DNA from: Paraclostridium tenue
GTDB taxonomy: Bacteria; Bacillota; Clostridia; Peptostreptococcales; Peptostreptococcaceae
Length of the DNA stretch: 64,000 nucleotides
Direction: 5' to 3'
Assembly: GCF_039521565.1 (NCBI RefSeq)
Contig: NZ_BAAACP010000004.1
Location: forward strand, 62,001-126,000
The translations under genes were made by a program, and so were the position numbers. The notes beneath the pieces were generated by a model that was not told where the DNA came from, ran no database searches, and worked only from the letters and a program-made list of their open reading frames with translations. The number at the start of each line of letters is the position of its first letter. Positions within the stretch are counted from its first letter, which is position 1. Positions 25,291 through 33,114 of this stretch are shown piece after piece.

Positions 25291-25671
25291 ATGAATATAA
25301 CATTTGAAAAAGGACTTCCTGGATTTGAAAATTACAAAACTTTTATACTGAGTGACATTGAAGGTGATTCTAAATTTAAATTAATTAACTCTACAGAAGA
25401 AGAAAATATAGGATTTATAGCTATATCTCCTTTTGATGTAAAAAAGGATTATGAAATAAATTTAGATGATGAAACTATAAAGTCATTACAAATAGAAACA
25501 CCTAAAGATGTATTGTTATTAAATATAATAACTCTAGGAAATACCTTAGAAAAAAGTACAGTAAATTTAAAAGCTCCTATAATAATAAATATAAAAAATA
25601 ATAAAGGGAAACAATTAATATTACAAGATGATAAATATCAAATAAAAGAACCTTTGATAAATAGGAAGTGA
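25291..25671 (+). CDS. fliW: Flagellar assembly factor FliW, CsrA antagonist
   Basis: A 126-residue protein with the N-terminal signature FEKGLPGFENYKTFIL and the NIITLGNTLEKSTVNLKAPIIIN segment of FliW. FliW binds either flagellin or CsrA. When flagellin is exported, freed FliW sequesters CsrA and flagellin translation resumes. Its stop overlaps the ribosome binding region of csrA by design of the pair, and fliC lies 2.5 kb downstream with a CsrA-like site in its leader. Confidence 0.95.
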   Translation: MNITFEKGLPGFENYKTFILSDIEGDSKFKLINSTEEENIGFIAISPFDVKKDYEINLDDETIKSLQIETPKDVLLLNIITLGNTLEKSTVNLKAPIIINIKNNKGKQLILQDDKYQIKEPLINRK

Positions 25672-25676
25672 TAAAA

Positions 25677-25889
25677 ATGTTAGTAATTACTAGAAAAAAA
25701 GATGAATCTTTACTAATTGGAGACGATATAGAAATAAAAGTTGTAAAGATAGATGATGGTAGTGTCAAACTAGCTATTGATGCACCTAAAGATAAGGTTA
25801 TACTCAGAAAAGAAATATATGAAAATGTAAAAGATGAAAATTCTAAAGCTATAGCTAAAATTAATGATATTTTTAAGTTATTTAAGTAG
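25677..25889 (+). CDS. csrA: Translational regulator CsrA
   Basis: A 70-residue RNA-binding dimer. It has the full CsrA sequence pattern: MLVITRKKDESLLIGDDIEI then VKLAIDAPKDKVILRKEIYE. The ATG at 25677 is used since AGGAAGTG precedes it; the GTG at 25668 overlaps the fliW stop and would add three residues. It represses flagellin translation in Bacillus by blocking the hag ribosome binding site. A matching target is seen at 28203-28229. Confidence 0.97.
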   Translation: MLVITRKKDESLLIGDDIEIKVVKIDDGSVKLAIDAPKDKVILRKEIYENVKDENSKAIAKINDIFKLFK

Positions 25890-25903
25890 GTGAGGAGAAA
25901 TTT

Positions 25904-26287
25904 ATGTATAAGGCAAATCCATATAATACATATAAACAAAATTCTGTAAACACAGCATCTAAAGAACAATTATTACTTATGTTGCTAGATGGTGCAGTTA
26001 AATATACAAAGATAGCTAGATTAGCTATAATAGATAAAAATATGGAAAGAGCACATAAAGAGTTAGTTAGAGTTCAAGATATATTTTTAGAACTTATGAT
26101 AACTCTAGACAAAGATTCTAGTAAATACATGCAAAATTTATATAATGTTTATGAATTTATAAAAAATGAATTATCTAGAGCTAATATAAAAAAAGATGTA
26201 AATATAATAGATAATGTATTACCTTTAATAGAAGAAATAAGAGATATGTGGTATGAAGTTGATAGAAAAATAAAGACTGGTAAATAG
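25904..26287 (+). CDS. fliS: Flagellin export chaperone
   Basis: A 127-residue helical protein. The N-terminal pattern ANPYNTYKQNSVNTASKEQLLLMLLDGAVKYTKIA (in part NPYNTYKQNSVNTASKEQL) is the FliS hallmark. It binds the C-terminus of flagellin. GGTGAGGAG before the ATG, 14 bp after csrA. C. difficile has two fliS genes here; only one is recognisable in this window. Confidence 0.95.
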   Translation: MYKANPYNTYKQNSVNTASKEQLLLMLLDGAVKYTKIARLAIIDKNMERAHKELVRVQDIFLELMITLDKDSSKYMQNLYNVYEFIKNELSRANIKKDVNIIDNVLPLIEEIRDMWYEVDRKIKTGK

Positions 26288-26298
26288 GAGGCATAATT

Positions 26299-27792
26299 AT
26301 GACAAGAGTAAATAGTGTAAGGTTACCAGGACTTGCGACGGGTATGGAAACTGATAGTGTAGTAAAACAAATGCTTTCAGGAGAACAAAAAAAAGTTGAT
26401 AGAGCAAAGCAAAAAGAACAAACTATAAAATGGCAACAAGAAATATATAGAGATGTGATGAAAGATGTAAAAAGTTTTCAAGATAAATATTTTTCAGTAA
26501 CATCAAAAGACTCTATAACAAGTTCAAAAGCTTGGAATTCAGTTAAAATATCAAGTTCTAATGAAAAAGTAATGACTGCAACTGGAAGTGCGGGTGCTAA
26601 TGATATAGACTACAGTTTTACTGTAGAGCACTTAGCTAAACCTGCAAGTACATCTTCAGATACAACTAAAGATGGAACTAAAATAATTAAAGGTGCAAAA
26701 CTAGATACTTTAGGGTTAAAAGGAGAACGTAAGTTTTCTATAAAATATGGAGATGGAGATAAAGAGATATCAAAAGAAATAACTATAAAATCTGATGATA
26801 CTTTAGATTCTTTAATATCAAAAATAAATGAAAGTACTGATGGTAAAGTAAAAGCAAGTTTTAGTGAAATGACAGGGAAGTTCACTATTAAAACTAATAA
26901 AACAGGTAAAAGTGCTAAGTTAAATATTGTTGACGCTAACGGTAATTCATCTGATGCATTAAGCTTTTTAGGATTAAGTAAAGAATCTAAAGGAGAAAAT
27001 GCTGAAATAAAAGTTAATACAAAAGATGGATCACCTGAAATAAAAATAAATCAAGAGTCAAATTTATTTACTATAGATGGAATAAATTATAGTGTTCATT
27101 CTATAGGAACTACAGAAATAAATTCAACTCAAGATGTAGAACCTGTAGTTGAAAATATGAAAAAGTTTGTTGAAGATTACAACAAAATAATGGATAAGGT
27201 ATATGGACTTGTAACTGAAAAGAAAAATAAAGACTACCAGCCTTTAACCAATGCTCAAAAGGAAGATATGAGTGAAAAAGAAATTGAAAAGTGGGAAAAG
27301 AAAGCTAAAGTAGGATTATTAAGAAATGATTCTGAAATGAGAAGTTTTATGAATAGTATGCAAAATGCTATATTTGGTAAAAATGCTCAATTTTTAAATG
27401 AATGTGGTTTAACTTCAAATGAAGATTATAATAAAAGAGGTCAATTATCTATAAATGAAGATAAATTAAGAAAATCTCTTCAAAATGAAGGCGATCGAGT
27501 TTTCAAAGCTTTTGTAGGTGAAAAAGATAGTATGTTAGAGAATATGAAAAATACTATGCATAAATATGTTGGTGGCTCATCTTCTATATTTGCAAGAAAA
27601 GCAGGACTTGAAAAAACTTCATCTGTTGTAAAAAACTATTACTCAGAACAATTAAAAAGACAAGAAGACATGATAAAAAAACTTCAAAGAAAAATGGATG
27701 ATAAAGAAACGAAGCTGTATAAACAATTTGGACAATTAGAAGCTAGTATGAATAAATTGAATTCTCAAATGAACTACTTTGCTCAAGTGTAG
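26299..27792 (+). CDS. fliD: Filament cap protein
   Basis: Forms the cap under which flagellin folds at the filament tip. It is 497 residues. The N-terminal region begins VRLPGLATGMETDSVVKQML, followed by the coiled segment with KEQTIKWQQEIYRDV, as in FliD. The C-terminal region has LERxxDxxLxxx-like coiled-coil helices (SEQLKRQEDMIKKLQRKMDD). AGGAGGC precedes the ATG. It overlaps no neighbour and is 11 bp after fliS. Confidence 0.95.
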   Translation: MTRVNSVRLPGLATGMETDSVVKQMLSGEQKKVDRAKQKEQTIKWQQEIYRDVMKDVKSFQDKYFSVTSKDSITSSKAWNSVKISSSNEKVMTATGSAGANDIDYSFTVEHLAKPASTSSDTTKDGTKIIKGAKLDTLGLKGERKFSIKYGDGDKEISKEITIKSDDTLDSLISKINESTDGKVKASFSEMTGKFTIKTNKTGKSAKLNIVDANGNSSDALSFLGLSKESKGENAEIKVNTKDGSPEIKINQESNLFTIDGINYSVHSIGTTEINSTQDVEPVVENMKKFVEDYNKIMDKVYGLVTEKKNKDYQPLTNAQKEDMSEKEIEKWEKKAKVGLLRNDSEMRSFMNSMQNAIFGKNAQFLNECGLTSNEDYNKRGQLSINEDKLRKSLQNEGDRVFKAFVGEKDSMLENMKNTMHKYVGGSSSIFARKAGLEKTSSVVKNYYSEQLKRQEDMIKKLQRKMDDKETKLYKQFGQLEASMNKLNSQMNYFAQV

Positions 27793-27810
27793 TTTTGTGG
27801 AGGTAGTTTT

Positions 27811-28131
27811 ATGGAGGAAGTAACTAAAAGGTATAAGCAAATATCACTAGATATTATAGAAAAGTTGGAAAATAATAATGCTTATGATATTGAAAAACTT
27901 TTAGATAAAAGACAACAAATTTTAGATAATGTAAGTGATATAAAGTTATTTAAAAAAAGGCTTGTTGAAGATGGGATAATTAAAATAGATGAAAAAATAT
28001 ATAAATTGATAGAAGAACATATTATTAAAGTTAAGATGGAAATAATGGAACACAAGAAGTCTAAACAAGCAAATAACTCATATATTAATTATAATAAAAA
28101 AAATTTAAATATTTTTAATAAAAAAGTATAA
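27811..28131 (+). CDS. FliT-like small flagellar protein
   Basis: A 106-residue, lysine-rich helical protein with no clear domain match by eye. Its size, charge and place directly after fliD fit FliT, the FliD chaperone. The C-terminal 20 residues are low-complexity (Asn/Lys/Ile). The sigma-28 -35 element of fliC overlaps its last codons. The function is inferred from position only. Confidence 0.5.
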   Translation: MEEVTKRYKQISLDIIEKLENNNAYDIEKLLDKRQQILDNVSDIKLFKKRLVEDGIIKIDEKIYKLIEEHIIKVKMEIMEHKKSKQANNSYINYNKKNLNIFNKKV

Positions 28132-28155
28132 AGTTTTTTAAAAGTGTTCCGATAT
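28129..28155 (+). promoter_or_regulatory. Sigma-28 (SigD) promoter of fliC
   Basis: TAAA at 28129-28132, a 15-base spacer, then TCCGATAT at 28148-28155. The sigma-28 consensus is TAAA-N15-GCCGATAA. The -35 lies over the stop codon of the preceding gene. The matching sigma factor gene is at 51181 and its anti-sigma factor at 22349. Confidence 0.85.
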
Positions 28156-28171
28156 ATATTATTGTAAGCAA

Positions 28172-28229
28172 TACTTGGCCAAGTAATTGTATAAAAAAAT
28201 AAGACAAGGATGTCGTAAAAACTAAGGAG
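28172..28229 (+). promoter_or_regulatory. fliC leader: palindrome and two candidate CsrA sites
   Basis: AGACAAGGATGT (28202-28213) matches 11 of 12 positions of the CsrA consensus RUACARGGAUGU, with GGA in the loop of a short GAC...GTC hairpin. A second GGA is in the ribosome binding site AAGGAG (28224-28229), 9 bases before the ATG. This two-site layout is the one known for Bacillus hag. Upstream lies a 14-bp perfect palindrome, TACTTGGCCAAGTA (28172-28185), of unknown role. Confidence 0.7.
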
Positions 28230-28238
28230 AGTATAAAA

Positions 28239-29048
28239 ATGAGAATAAACACTAACTTAAATGCTATGGTTGCTACTAATCAAATGGCAAAAAACACTGC
28301 TTTATCAGGAAAATCTATGGAGAAGTTATCTACAGGATTAAGAATAACTAAAGCTGGAGATGACGCTGCAGGACTTGCTGTTTCTGAAAAAATGAGAGCT
28401 CAAATAAGAGGTATGGAGCAAGCAGATAGAAACGTACAAGATGGTATATCTATGGTACAAACTGCTGAAGGTGCTTTACAAGAAGCTGGAAATATAGCTC
28501 AAAGAATGAGAGAACTTGGAGTTCAAGCTGGAAATGATACTTTCTCTACTACAGACAGAGCTAAGATAAAAACTGAATTAGATCAATTACAAGAAGAAAT
28601 GACTAAGATAGGTGAAGAAGCTAAATTCAATGGAAAGAACTTATTAAGTGGAACTAAGTCATTTACAATACAAGCAGGAGCTAATAAAGAAGTAAGAACT
28701 ATAACTACAATAGATTTAGTTGCTCAAGCTAAGACTTTATCTAAGGTTACTGATGTATCAACTTCAAAAGCTGCTCAAACATTCCTTGATGCAGTAGATA
28801 AAGTTTTAGAAAGCATAAACACAGGAAGAGCTAACTTAGGAGCAACTCAAAATAGATTAGAGTGTACTTCTTCTAACTTAACAACTTCTACTGAAAACTT
28901 ATCAGCTGCAGAGTCTAGAATAAGAGATATAGATGTTGCTAAGGAAATGGTTAAGTTATCTAAGTTAAATATATTAACTCAAGCATCTCAAGCTATGGTT
29001 GCACAAGCTAAGCAACAACCTGAGAGTGTAACTCAATTATTAAGATAA
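28239..29048 (+). CDS. fliC: Flagellin
   Basis: The filament protein. It is 269 residues, a short flagellin with conserved D0/D1 ends (MRINTNLNAMVATNQMAKN; LSTGLRITKAGDDAAGLAVS; C-terminal LTQASQAMVAQAKQQPESVTQLLR in parts) and only a very small central region, so the filament surface is minimal. Serine and threonine residues in the middle (SKVTDVSTSKAAQ) are likely modification sites, given the downstream modification genes. Codon usage is more regular than that of its neighbours, typical of a highly expressed gene. Controlled by SigD at the promoter and probably by CsrA at the leader. Confidence 0.97.
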   Translation: MRINTNLNAMVATNQMAKNTALSGKSMEKLSTGLRITKAGDDAAGLAVSEKMRAQIRGMEQADRNVQDGISMVQTAEGALQEAGNIAQRMRELGVQAGNDTFSTTDRAKIKTELDQLQEEMTKIGEEAKFNGKNLLSGTKSFTIQAGANKEVRTITTIDLVAQAKTLSKVTDVSTSKAAQTFLDAVDKVLESINTGRANLGATQNRLECTSSNLTTSTENLSAAESRIRDIDVAKEMVKLSKLNILTQASQAMVAQAKQQPESVTQLLR

Positions 29049-29078
29049 TTAACTAACTAATTAATTAAATTTTAAACT

Positions 29079-29112
29079 AAGGGGTAAAGCATATGCTTTA
29101 CTCTTTATTTTT
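29079..29112 (+). terminator. Terminator after fliC
   Basis: AAGGGGTAAAGC pairs with GCTTTACTCTTT (with G-T pairs) around ATAT, the core being an 18-base palindrome; ATTTTT follows. It probably allows partial readthrough into the modification genes, since no good promoter is seen before 29143. Confidence 0.8.
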
Positions 29113-29142
29113 AAATTTAATTATTTGAAAGGGATATTAAAT

Positions 29143-31371
29143 ATGTTATTAAGTATTGTGATGATGGTAAAAAATGAGGAAAGATATTTGGATAAAACCT
29201 TAAAAGCATTGAAGCCTTTAATGGAAGAGATAAATAGTGAACTTATAATTTTAGATACAGGGTCTGATGATGCCACTGTTGAAATAGCAAAAAAATACAC
29301 TGATAAGGTATTTTTTGCCAGTTGGAATAATGACTTTGCACATATGAGAAATATATCGATTAGTCATGCAAGTGGAGATTGGATACTTATATTAGATGCG
29401 GATGAACAGTTAACTAACTATGATAAGCTTAAAGAATTTTTTAATTCAGATTTATGTAATAAATATAATAGTGCATGTATAACATTAAAGAATATTCTTT
29501 CACAAGATGGAGAAAGTTATAGTATCTCTCCTATGTTAAGGTTATTTAAAAATTATGAAGGATTTGGATATAAAGGAGCTATACATGAGCAACCAATATT
29601 TAAAAATCCTATATATACTGATATAGCTATGTTTGATCATTATGGATATTTATTTGAAGATGAAGAAATTAAACAATTAAAAGATGTTAGAAATAAAAAA
29701 ATTTTAATAGAAGAAGTAAAAAAATCTCCTAATGATCCATATATGAATTATCAATTAGGAAAAAGTTATATAATAGCAAATGAGTATGAAGATGCTCTTT
29801 ATTATATGGAAAAAGCTTATGATATATATACTAAAATTAACTATATACCTATATTTGTAACTTTAGATTTAGCTAGCTTATATATAGATTTAACTGAATT
29901 TGAGAAGTGCGAAAAGTTATGTACTAAGTATATAAAAAAAGACAATAAAAATATAGATATATATTATTATTTAGCAACTAGCCAAAAGCAATTAAACAAA
30001 TACAAAAAGAGTATAGAAAACTATAAAAGGTATTTATATCTTTTAGAAAACTATGATATAACTACACAAGCAAGTCATATTGAATGTAACTTTGATACAT
30101 TAATTCATAAAGAAAACTGTAAATCTAATATAATTGATAACTACTACAAATTAGAAATGTATGAAGAGGTTGTAAAAGATATAGACGACATTTCAATAAA
30201 AGTATTAGAAGATGCATATTTAGTTATATTCATGAGTTTCTACAAGCTTAATCAAGAAGAAAAAATAATTGAATTATATGAAAAAATTTCAGGATCTATA
30301 GCTCAAGAAAATAAATTTAAAATAGCTATAGAAGCTATTTTAAATAGAGTGAAAGAAAATGATAAACCAAAAATTTATAAATTACTTTCAACTATAGGTG
30401 GAAATTATGGAATTTTAAATAAAATAAGATTAGGAGAAGTCTTAAATGAAGAAATTTACAATGAAATTTTAAATAGTGAAAAAGAAGTGTATTTTGCAGA
30501 ACTTTTATATTATGCTTTAGAAAATAATTTCAATATAGAAAATGTTTTAAAAGGGGTTAGTTATCTAGAGATGCAAACTTTCGCTGATTATATTGTAAAA
30601 ACTAAAAGAAATTGCATAATTAAATTATACCATTATTTGGATGGGGTTTCAAATACTCTTGATTATAGAAAGGTTCAAGTATATAGTTGCTTATCTAAAT
30701 CGTTGTTAATGTATGGCAACTTAGTTAAAGATAAATATGAAAATTTATTTTTAATGTATATAAGTTATACATATGAATGCATAAAGCAGGTTTATAATAA
30801 TGAGTTAAAAGATGAAGAGTTAATAACTTTATTGAGAAATAAAGAAGATGAATTTGTAGTTAATATGAATCTAATTGATAAATACAAAGATACAGATGAA
30901 TTAGCTTATATAAGAAATTTAAAAGATTTATTAATTGATAATCCTCATCATAAAAAATGTATTAAACTTCTAATATCTAAGTTTGAAGAAAATTTAAATG
31001 AAGGTGCAGAATTAAAAGAACTTAAAGTGAAATATAAATCATTAATAGAAAGTAGTATAAATAACGGTAATCTAAATGAAGCAATTAAAATGATTGAAGA
31101 GTATGAAATTATATTTAGTGAAGAAGCTGAAATATTAAATATGAAAGCTGTAATAGCTTTAATGACAGGAAAGTTAAATGAAGCTGAAATTTTATTAAAA
31201 AAATCCTGGCTACATAAAAAGAATAATTTTAATACTGTTTTTAACATTGCTTATTTAAAAGAATTGCTAGGGGATAAAGAAGAAGCTAAGAGATTTTATA
31301 AAAAAATAATTGAAAATTGTGATGATAAAGATATAGTTGAAGAAGCTAAAAAAAGCATAGATCAATTATAG
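29143..31371 (+). CDS. Glycosyltransferase family 2 with TPR repeats (flagellin modification)
   Basis: A 742-residue protein. The N-terminal GT2 domain (1-230) has SIVMMVKNEERYLDKTL, ILDTGSDDAT, ASWNNDFAHMRNIS and the metal-binding ILDADE. The remainder is tetratricopeptide-like helices (for example PNDPYMNYQLGKSYIIANEYEDALYYMEKAY, seen in parts). In C. difficile the gene after fliC is a GT2 that adds the first sugar (GlcNAc in type A strains) to flagellin Ser/Thr. ATG 29143 has AAAGGGA upstream; the longer frame from TTG 29125 lacks one. A cytoplasmic enzyme acting on flagellin before export. Confidence 0.9.
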   Translation: MLLSIVMMVKNEERYLDKTLKALKPLMEEINSELIILDTGSDDATVEIAKKYTDKVFFASWNNDFAHMRNISISHASGDWILILDADEQLTNYDKLKEFFNSDLCNKYNSACITLKNILSQDGESYSISPMLRLFKNYEGFGYKGAIHEQPIFKNPIYTDIAMFDHYGYLFEDEEIKQLKDVRNKKILIEEVKKSPNDPYMNYQLGKSYIIANEYEDALYYMEKAYDIYTKINYIPIFVTLDLASLYIDLTEFEKCEKLCTKYIKKDNKNIDIYYYLATSQKQLNKYKKSIENYKRYLYLLENYDITTQASHIECNFDTLIHKENCKSNIIDNYYKLEMYEEVVKDIDDISIKVLEDAYLVIFMSFYKLNQEEKIIELYEKISGSIAQENKFKIAIEAILNRVKENDKPKIYKLLSTIGGNYGILNKIRLGEVLNEEIYNEILNSEKEVYFAELLYYALENNFNIENVLKGVSYLEMQTFADYIVKTKRNCIIKLYHYLDGVSNTLDYRKVQVYSCLSKSLLMYGNLVKDKYENLFLMYISYTYECIKQVYNNELKDEELITLLRNKEDEFVVNMNLIDKYKDTDELAYIRNLKDLLIDNPHHKKCIKLLISKFEENLNEGAELKELKVKYKSLIESSINNGNLNEAIKMIEEYEIIFSEEAEILNMKAVIALMTGKLNEAEILLKKSWLHKKNNFNTVFNIAYLKELLGDKEEAKRFYKKIIENCDDKDIVEEAKKSIDQL

Positions 31372-31394
31372 AAAGATCACAAGGGAGGAATAGC

Positions 31395-31997
31395 GTGAGC
31401 GAATATAAATTTGTATTTGACCTAGATTCAACTTTAACAAAGGTAGAAATATTACCAGAAATAGCAAAATATATTGGTGAACATGAAAGCATTAGCAAAA
31501 TAACTGAAGAAACTATGCTTGGAGAACTATCTTTTGAAAAAAGTTTCTCTATGAGAGTTGACCTTTTAAAAAAAGTATCTATAGAAAAAGTACGTGAGAT
31601 AATTAGAAATATTGAATTAAATGATGAACTTGTTAAATTTATTTTAGAAAATATTGATAGATGTATGATTATAACTGGAAACTTAGATACATGGATTTGT
31701 AAGTTTATGGATGAAATGGGATTTAAAGGAAGGTATTTTTCATCTAAAGCTTGTGTAGAAAATGGAGAAATAAAAGGGATAAGTCATATAATAAAAAAAG
31801 AAGATGTTATAAAGACATTAGAAGGTCCAATTGTTGCCATTGGGGATGGAAGTAATGATGCAAAAATGATAGAAGTGGCTGATATCGGAATTGGATTTGG
31901 TGGTGTAAGAGATATTGCTCCAAGTGTATTGAAGGTATGTGATTATGCATTTTATGAGGAGGGAAGATTGTGTCAGTTTCTAAGACAATTGTTATAA
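31395..31997 (+). CDS. HAD-superfamily (SerB-like) phosphatase, flagellin modification
   Basis: A 200-residue haloacid-dehalogenase fold: motif I FDLDSTLTK with nucleophile D10, motif II MIITGN, and motif IV IGDGSNDAKMIE. It resembles phosphoserine phosphatase. In C. difficile type A strains a homologue stands second in the modification group, which builds a phosphate-linked N-methyl-threonine on the GlcNAc of flagellin. It could act on phospho-threonine or transfer phosphate; the exact step is inference. The start is GTG with GGGAGGAA. It overlaps the next gene by 28 bp. Confidence 0.82.
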   Translation: MSEYKFVFDLDSTLTKVEILPEIAKYIGEHESISKITEETMLGELSFEKSFSMRVDLLKKVSIEKVREIIRNIELNDELVKFILENIDRCMIITGNLDTWICKFMDEMGFKGRYFSSKACVENGEIKGISHIIKKEDVIKTLEGPIVAIGDGSNDAKMIEVADIGIGFGGVRDIAPSVLKVCDYAFYEEGRLCQFLRQLL

Positions 31998-32620
31998 GCT
32001 GTGCGGGTATGGGAACTAGATTGGGACTAAATACTAATAAATCATTAATTGATATTGACGGTAAACCATTGATAATAAGACAGTTAGAGTGTATGGACAA
32101 GTTTGATGATATAAGAATTGTTGTAGGATATCAAGCTAAGGAATTAATAGATGTAGTTTGTTCTTATCGAAAGGATATTACATTCGTATTTAATCATAAG
32201 TATATGGAAACTAAAACTGCTGCAAGTCTTTCACTTGGCAAAAAACATGCAAGAGATATGATAATTTCTCTTGATGGCGATGTTTTATTTAACCCAGAAG
32301 ACTTTGAAAGATTTGTATTAAATGATGATGAAGAAGCAATAGGAGTTTGTTATCCATACACGAGGGAACCTGTTTATGCAAGAACAGATTTTATTGATGG
32401 AAAAGAATTTGTAACAAGTTTTTCAAGAGAAAGTGGAGAGTATGAATGGACAGGTCTACTTAAAGTATCATCTGAAAAACTTAAGTGTGGAAGTGATCAT
32501 GTATATAAACTTATCACGCCAAACTTACCACTAAAAGCAGTTCCAGTCAATTTAAAAGAAATTGACAATATGCAAGAATATCAAGAAGCTTTAGAATGGT
32601 TTAAAAATGGTTATAAATAA
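31970..32620 (+). CDS. Nucleotidyltransferase (sugar/choline-phosphate type), flagellin modification
   Basis: A 216-residue NTP-transferase: ISCAGMGTRLGLNTNKSLIDIDGKPLI is the nucleotide loop region (in parts), and ISLDGDVLF has the metal-binding acidic residue. Such enzymes activate a phosphorylated small molecule as a CDP or similar derivative; in the type A pathway a threonine-derived phosphate is the likely substrate (inference). The start is GTG 31970, with GAGGAGGG 6 bp upstream inside the previous gene, so translation is coupled. Confidence 0.82.
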   Translation: MSVSKTIVISCAGMGTRLGLNTNKSLIDIDGKPLIIRQLECMDKFDDIRIVVGYQAKELIDVVCSYRKDITFVFNHKYMETKTAASLSLGKKHARDMIISLDGDVLFNPEDFERFVLNDDEEAIGVCYPYTREPVYARTDFIDGKEFVTSFSRESGEYEWTGLLKVSSEKLKCGSDHVYKLITPNLPLKAVPVNLKEIDNMQEYQEALEWFKNGYK

Positions 32621-32650
32621 ATAGCAGATTAAAAAGAGCAGGTAAAATTA

Positions 32651-33080
32651 ATGAAAAATAAAAAAATTCCTAATTTAGTAAGAAATAATAAATCTAAGTA
32701 TAATTATTACATATGGACTATTTGTTAAAAATAATAAAAGAAAATGTACCTTTGATACTGTATTGTTAGCTGTAGCATCTATGTATACAAAGGATAAAAA
32801 ACTAAAAAATAATTTTAATAATATATTGAAAATACTAGATAAAAAATCAATTATATATGTATGCTAGTTTATAGCTACTCAAAGTCAGCTTATACTAGAA
32901 AAACTTTATTCTAAAGAATTAAAGGCTGAATATAAAACAATATATACAACTATAGATGAATTTATAGATAATAGATTTGAAGTTGTTTAAAACGAGAGAT
33001 TTTTAACTGAGATAAAATAATATTCAGATATTGGAAGACATTATTTTATATTAATGAGAAAATAATTATTCAAGGGCTGA
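32651..33080 (+). pseudogene. Decayed member of the flagellin-modification group
   Basis: A plausible start (GCAGGT site, ATG 32651) gives MKNKKIPNLVRNNKSKYNYY and stops after 25 codons. After a frame change, an open stretch reads FVKNNKRKCTFDTVLLAVAS, is cut by one in-frame TAG, continues ATQSQLILEKLYSKELKAEY to a TAA near 32988, and shorter pieces (NERFLTEIK, GRHYFILMRK) follow between stops. The position, between the nucleotidyltransferase and the glycerophosphotransferase-like gene, is that of a small conserved gene in C. difficile type A strains. Its function is unknown to me. Confidence 0.7.
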
Positions 33081-33114
33081 GTTAAGACATTTAAATAGAA
33101 AGTGATGTGATTTT

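Noticed and set aside
32651..33114. Genuine gene with stop-codon readthrough
   Set aside because: More than one stop and at least one frame change are needed, which fits decay better than readthrough.
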